Assembly: GCA_027074255.1 (NCBI GenBank)
Contig: JALTDI010000228.1
Location: 1-6,104, forward strand
DNA length: 6,104 nucleotides
Direction: 5' to 3'
Source: Desulfurellales bacterium
GTDB taxonomy: Bacteria > Campylobacterota_A > Desulfurellia > Desulfurellales > Hippeaceae
Positions 5,587-6,104 of the stretch are shown here, piece by piece; the stretch's first letter is position 1; each line of letters starts with the position of its first letter. Under the pieces are notes generated by a model. The model was given only the letters and a program-made list of their open reading frames with translations, was not told where the DNA came from and searched no databases. The translations under genes and the position numbers were made by a program.

Positions 5587-6104
5587 TTATTTAAATCCTA
5601 TCCTCAATCCGCCCCAGTGCTTAGAGTTAAAATAAATAGGCGCAGATATATCATACATCAAAACACCTACATCCCTTGGGTATGGCTGCAATAAAATAGG
5701 CCTTGTGCTGCGAGCGGCTGCCAATCCTGTGGGGTCATTGAATATTCTCATCGAACGATTTCCAACGAGGTCCTTTTTATAATCACCCGTTAACGGTTTG
5801 TCATATTTGGTATTGTGTGAGGGCAAATATCCGTTTTCATCAACCAAAACGACAAATATAAATCGTTTGTTTAATTCCAAGCATTTATCCTCTATCTGTT
5901 GAATATACTGCTTTGCAAAGTCCGTGAATTTGGTTTTATATTTTTGGGGATCTGTATTTTGAACCTCTATATAGTTTCTGTCCCACAAATCTTCTTCTGT
6001 TATAACGCTTTTATCAACAGAAGAAGATAACGTATCTTCTATCTCGTTGACACATTTGCGCAAAGCATTTTTTATCCCGTAAAAAAGCTCGTCATCTTCC
6101 AGCT
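5587..6104 (-). CDS. C-terminal part of a probable methyl-accepting chemotaxis protein, N-terminus beyond window edge
   Basis: The frame stays open to the right edge, so the gene starts outside the window. 171 residues plus the TAA stop are visible. A TTG at 6063 could be read as a start, but the frame continues upstream in a helical, acidic stretch, so it is almost certainly internal. The visible part is a soluble domain I recognise from the C-terminal end of many bacterial chemoreceptors. It carries DENGYLPSHN (88-97), a TGDY turn (105-108), RIFNDPTGLAA (119-129), LLQPYPRD (137-144) and HWGGLRIGF (162-170). The diagnostic signalling hairpin with its conserved tip is not in the window, so the chemoreceptor call is inferred from this domain alone; a PAS- or GGDEF-linked sensor is an alternative. 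The gene ends 139 bases before the molybdoenzyme start, with no evident terminator between. Confidence 0.75.
   Translation of the reverse strand, partial: LEDDELFYGIKNALRKCVNEIEDTLSSSVDKSVITEEDLWDRNYIEVQNTDPQKYKTKFTDFAKQYIQQIEDKCLELNKRFIFVVLVDENGYLPSHNTKYDKPLTGDYKKDLVGNRSMRIFNDPTGLAAARSTRPILLQPYPRDVGVLMYDISAPIYFNSKHWGGLRIGFK

Noticed and set aside
5587..6063. Treating the TTG at 6063 as the start of a complete 158-residue protein
   Set aside because: The same frame continues without a stop to the window edge, and the domain is normally the C-terminal part of a much longer protein.

Overview
The window is AT-rich bacterial DNA in which every gene I can support lies on the minus strand, so the biological reading order runs from high to low coordinates. 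It holds, in that order: the 3' end of a gene for a probable chemoreceptor (entering from the right edge); a promoter; a three-gene operon for a membrane-bound molybdenum respiratory enzyme (catalytic Tat-exported A subunit, four-cluster ferredoxin B subunit, NrfD/PsrC-type membrane C subunit); a rho-independent terminator; a tRNA-Gly(CCC) gene with its own plausible promoter; and, 20 bases after the tRNA, a PlsC-like acyltransferase gene that runs off the left edge.

The operon is tightly packed (13 and 11 untranslated bases between genes). Each gene has a GGAGG ribosome binding site 5-6 bases from an ATG, which moves the A and B starts inward from the longest possible reading frames. By family knowledge, A reduces or oxidises a substrate at a bis-pterin molybdenum centre on the outer face of the membrane, B wires electrons through four [4Fe-4S] clusters, and C exchanges them with the quinone pool. 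The layout matches Psr/Phs-type polysulfide, sulfur or thiosulfate reductases. The A subunit (932 residues) is longer than classical PsrA, and the substrate cannot be fixed from sequence alone. No maturation chaperone, cytochrome subunit or rhodanese is present in the window.

The organism is probably an anaerobic, respiratory, motile Gram-negative bacterium. The Tat-exported sulfur-type molybdoenzyme, the chemoreceptor C-terminal domain common in Deferribacterota and Geobacter-like lineages, and the AT-rich base composition suggest Deferribacterota or a similar group. That is inference only.

No mobile elements, CRISPR arrays or clear signs of recent transfer are seen. No gene-free stretch exceeds 300 bases; the two largest gaps (about 147 bases at 999-1145 and 139 bases at 5448-5586) hold the promoters and the terminator. 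I do not see a clearly new system. The items most worth a second look are the acyltransferase with an altered catalytic motif and a large insertion, its coupling to the tRNA, and the unassigned substrate of the molybdoenzyme.
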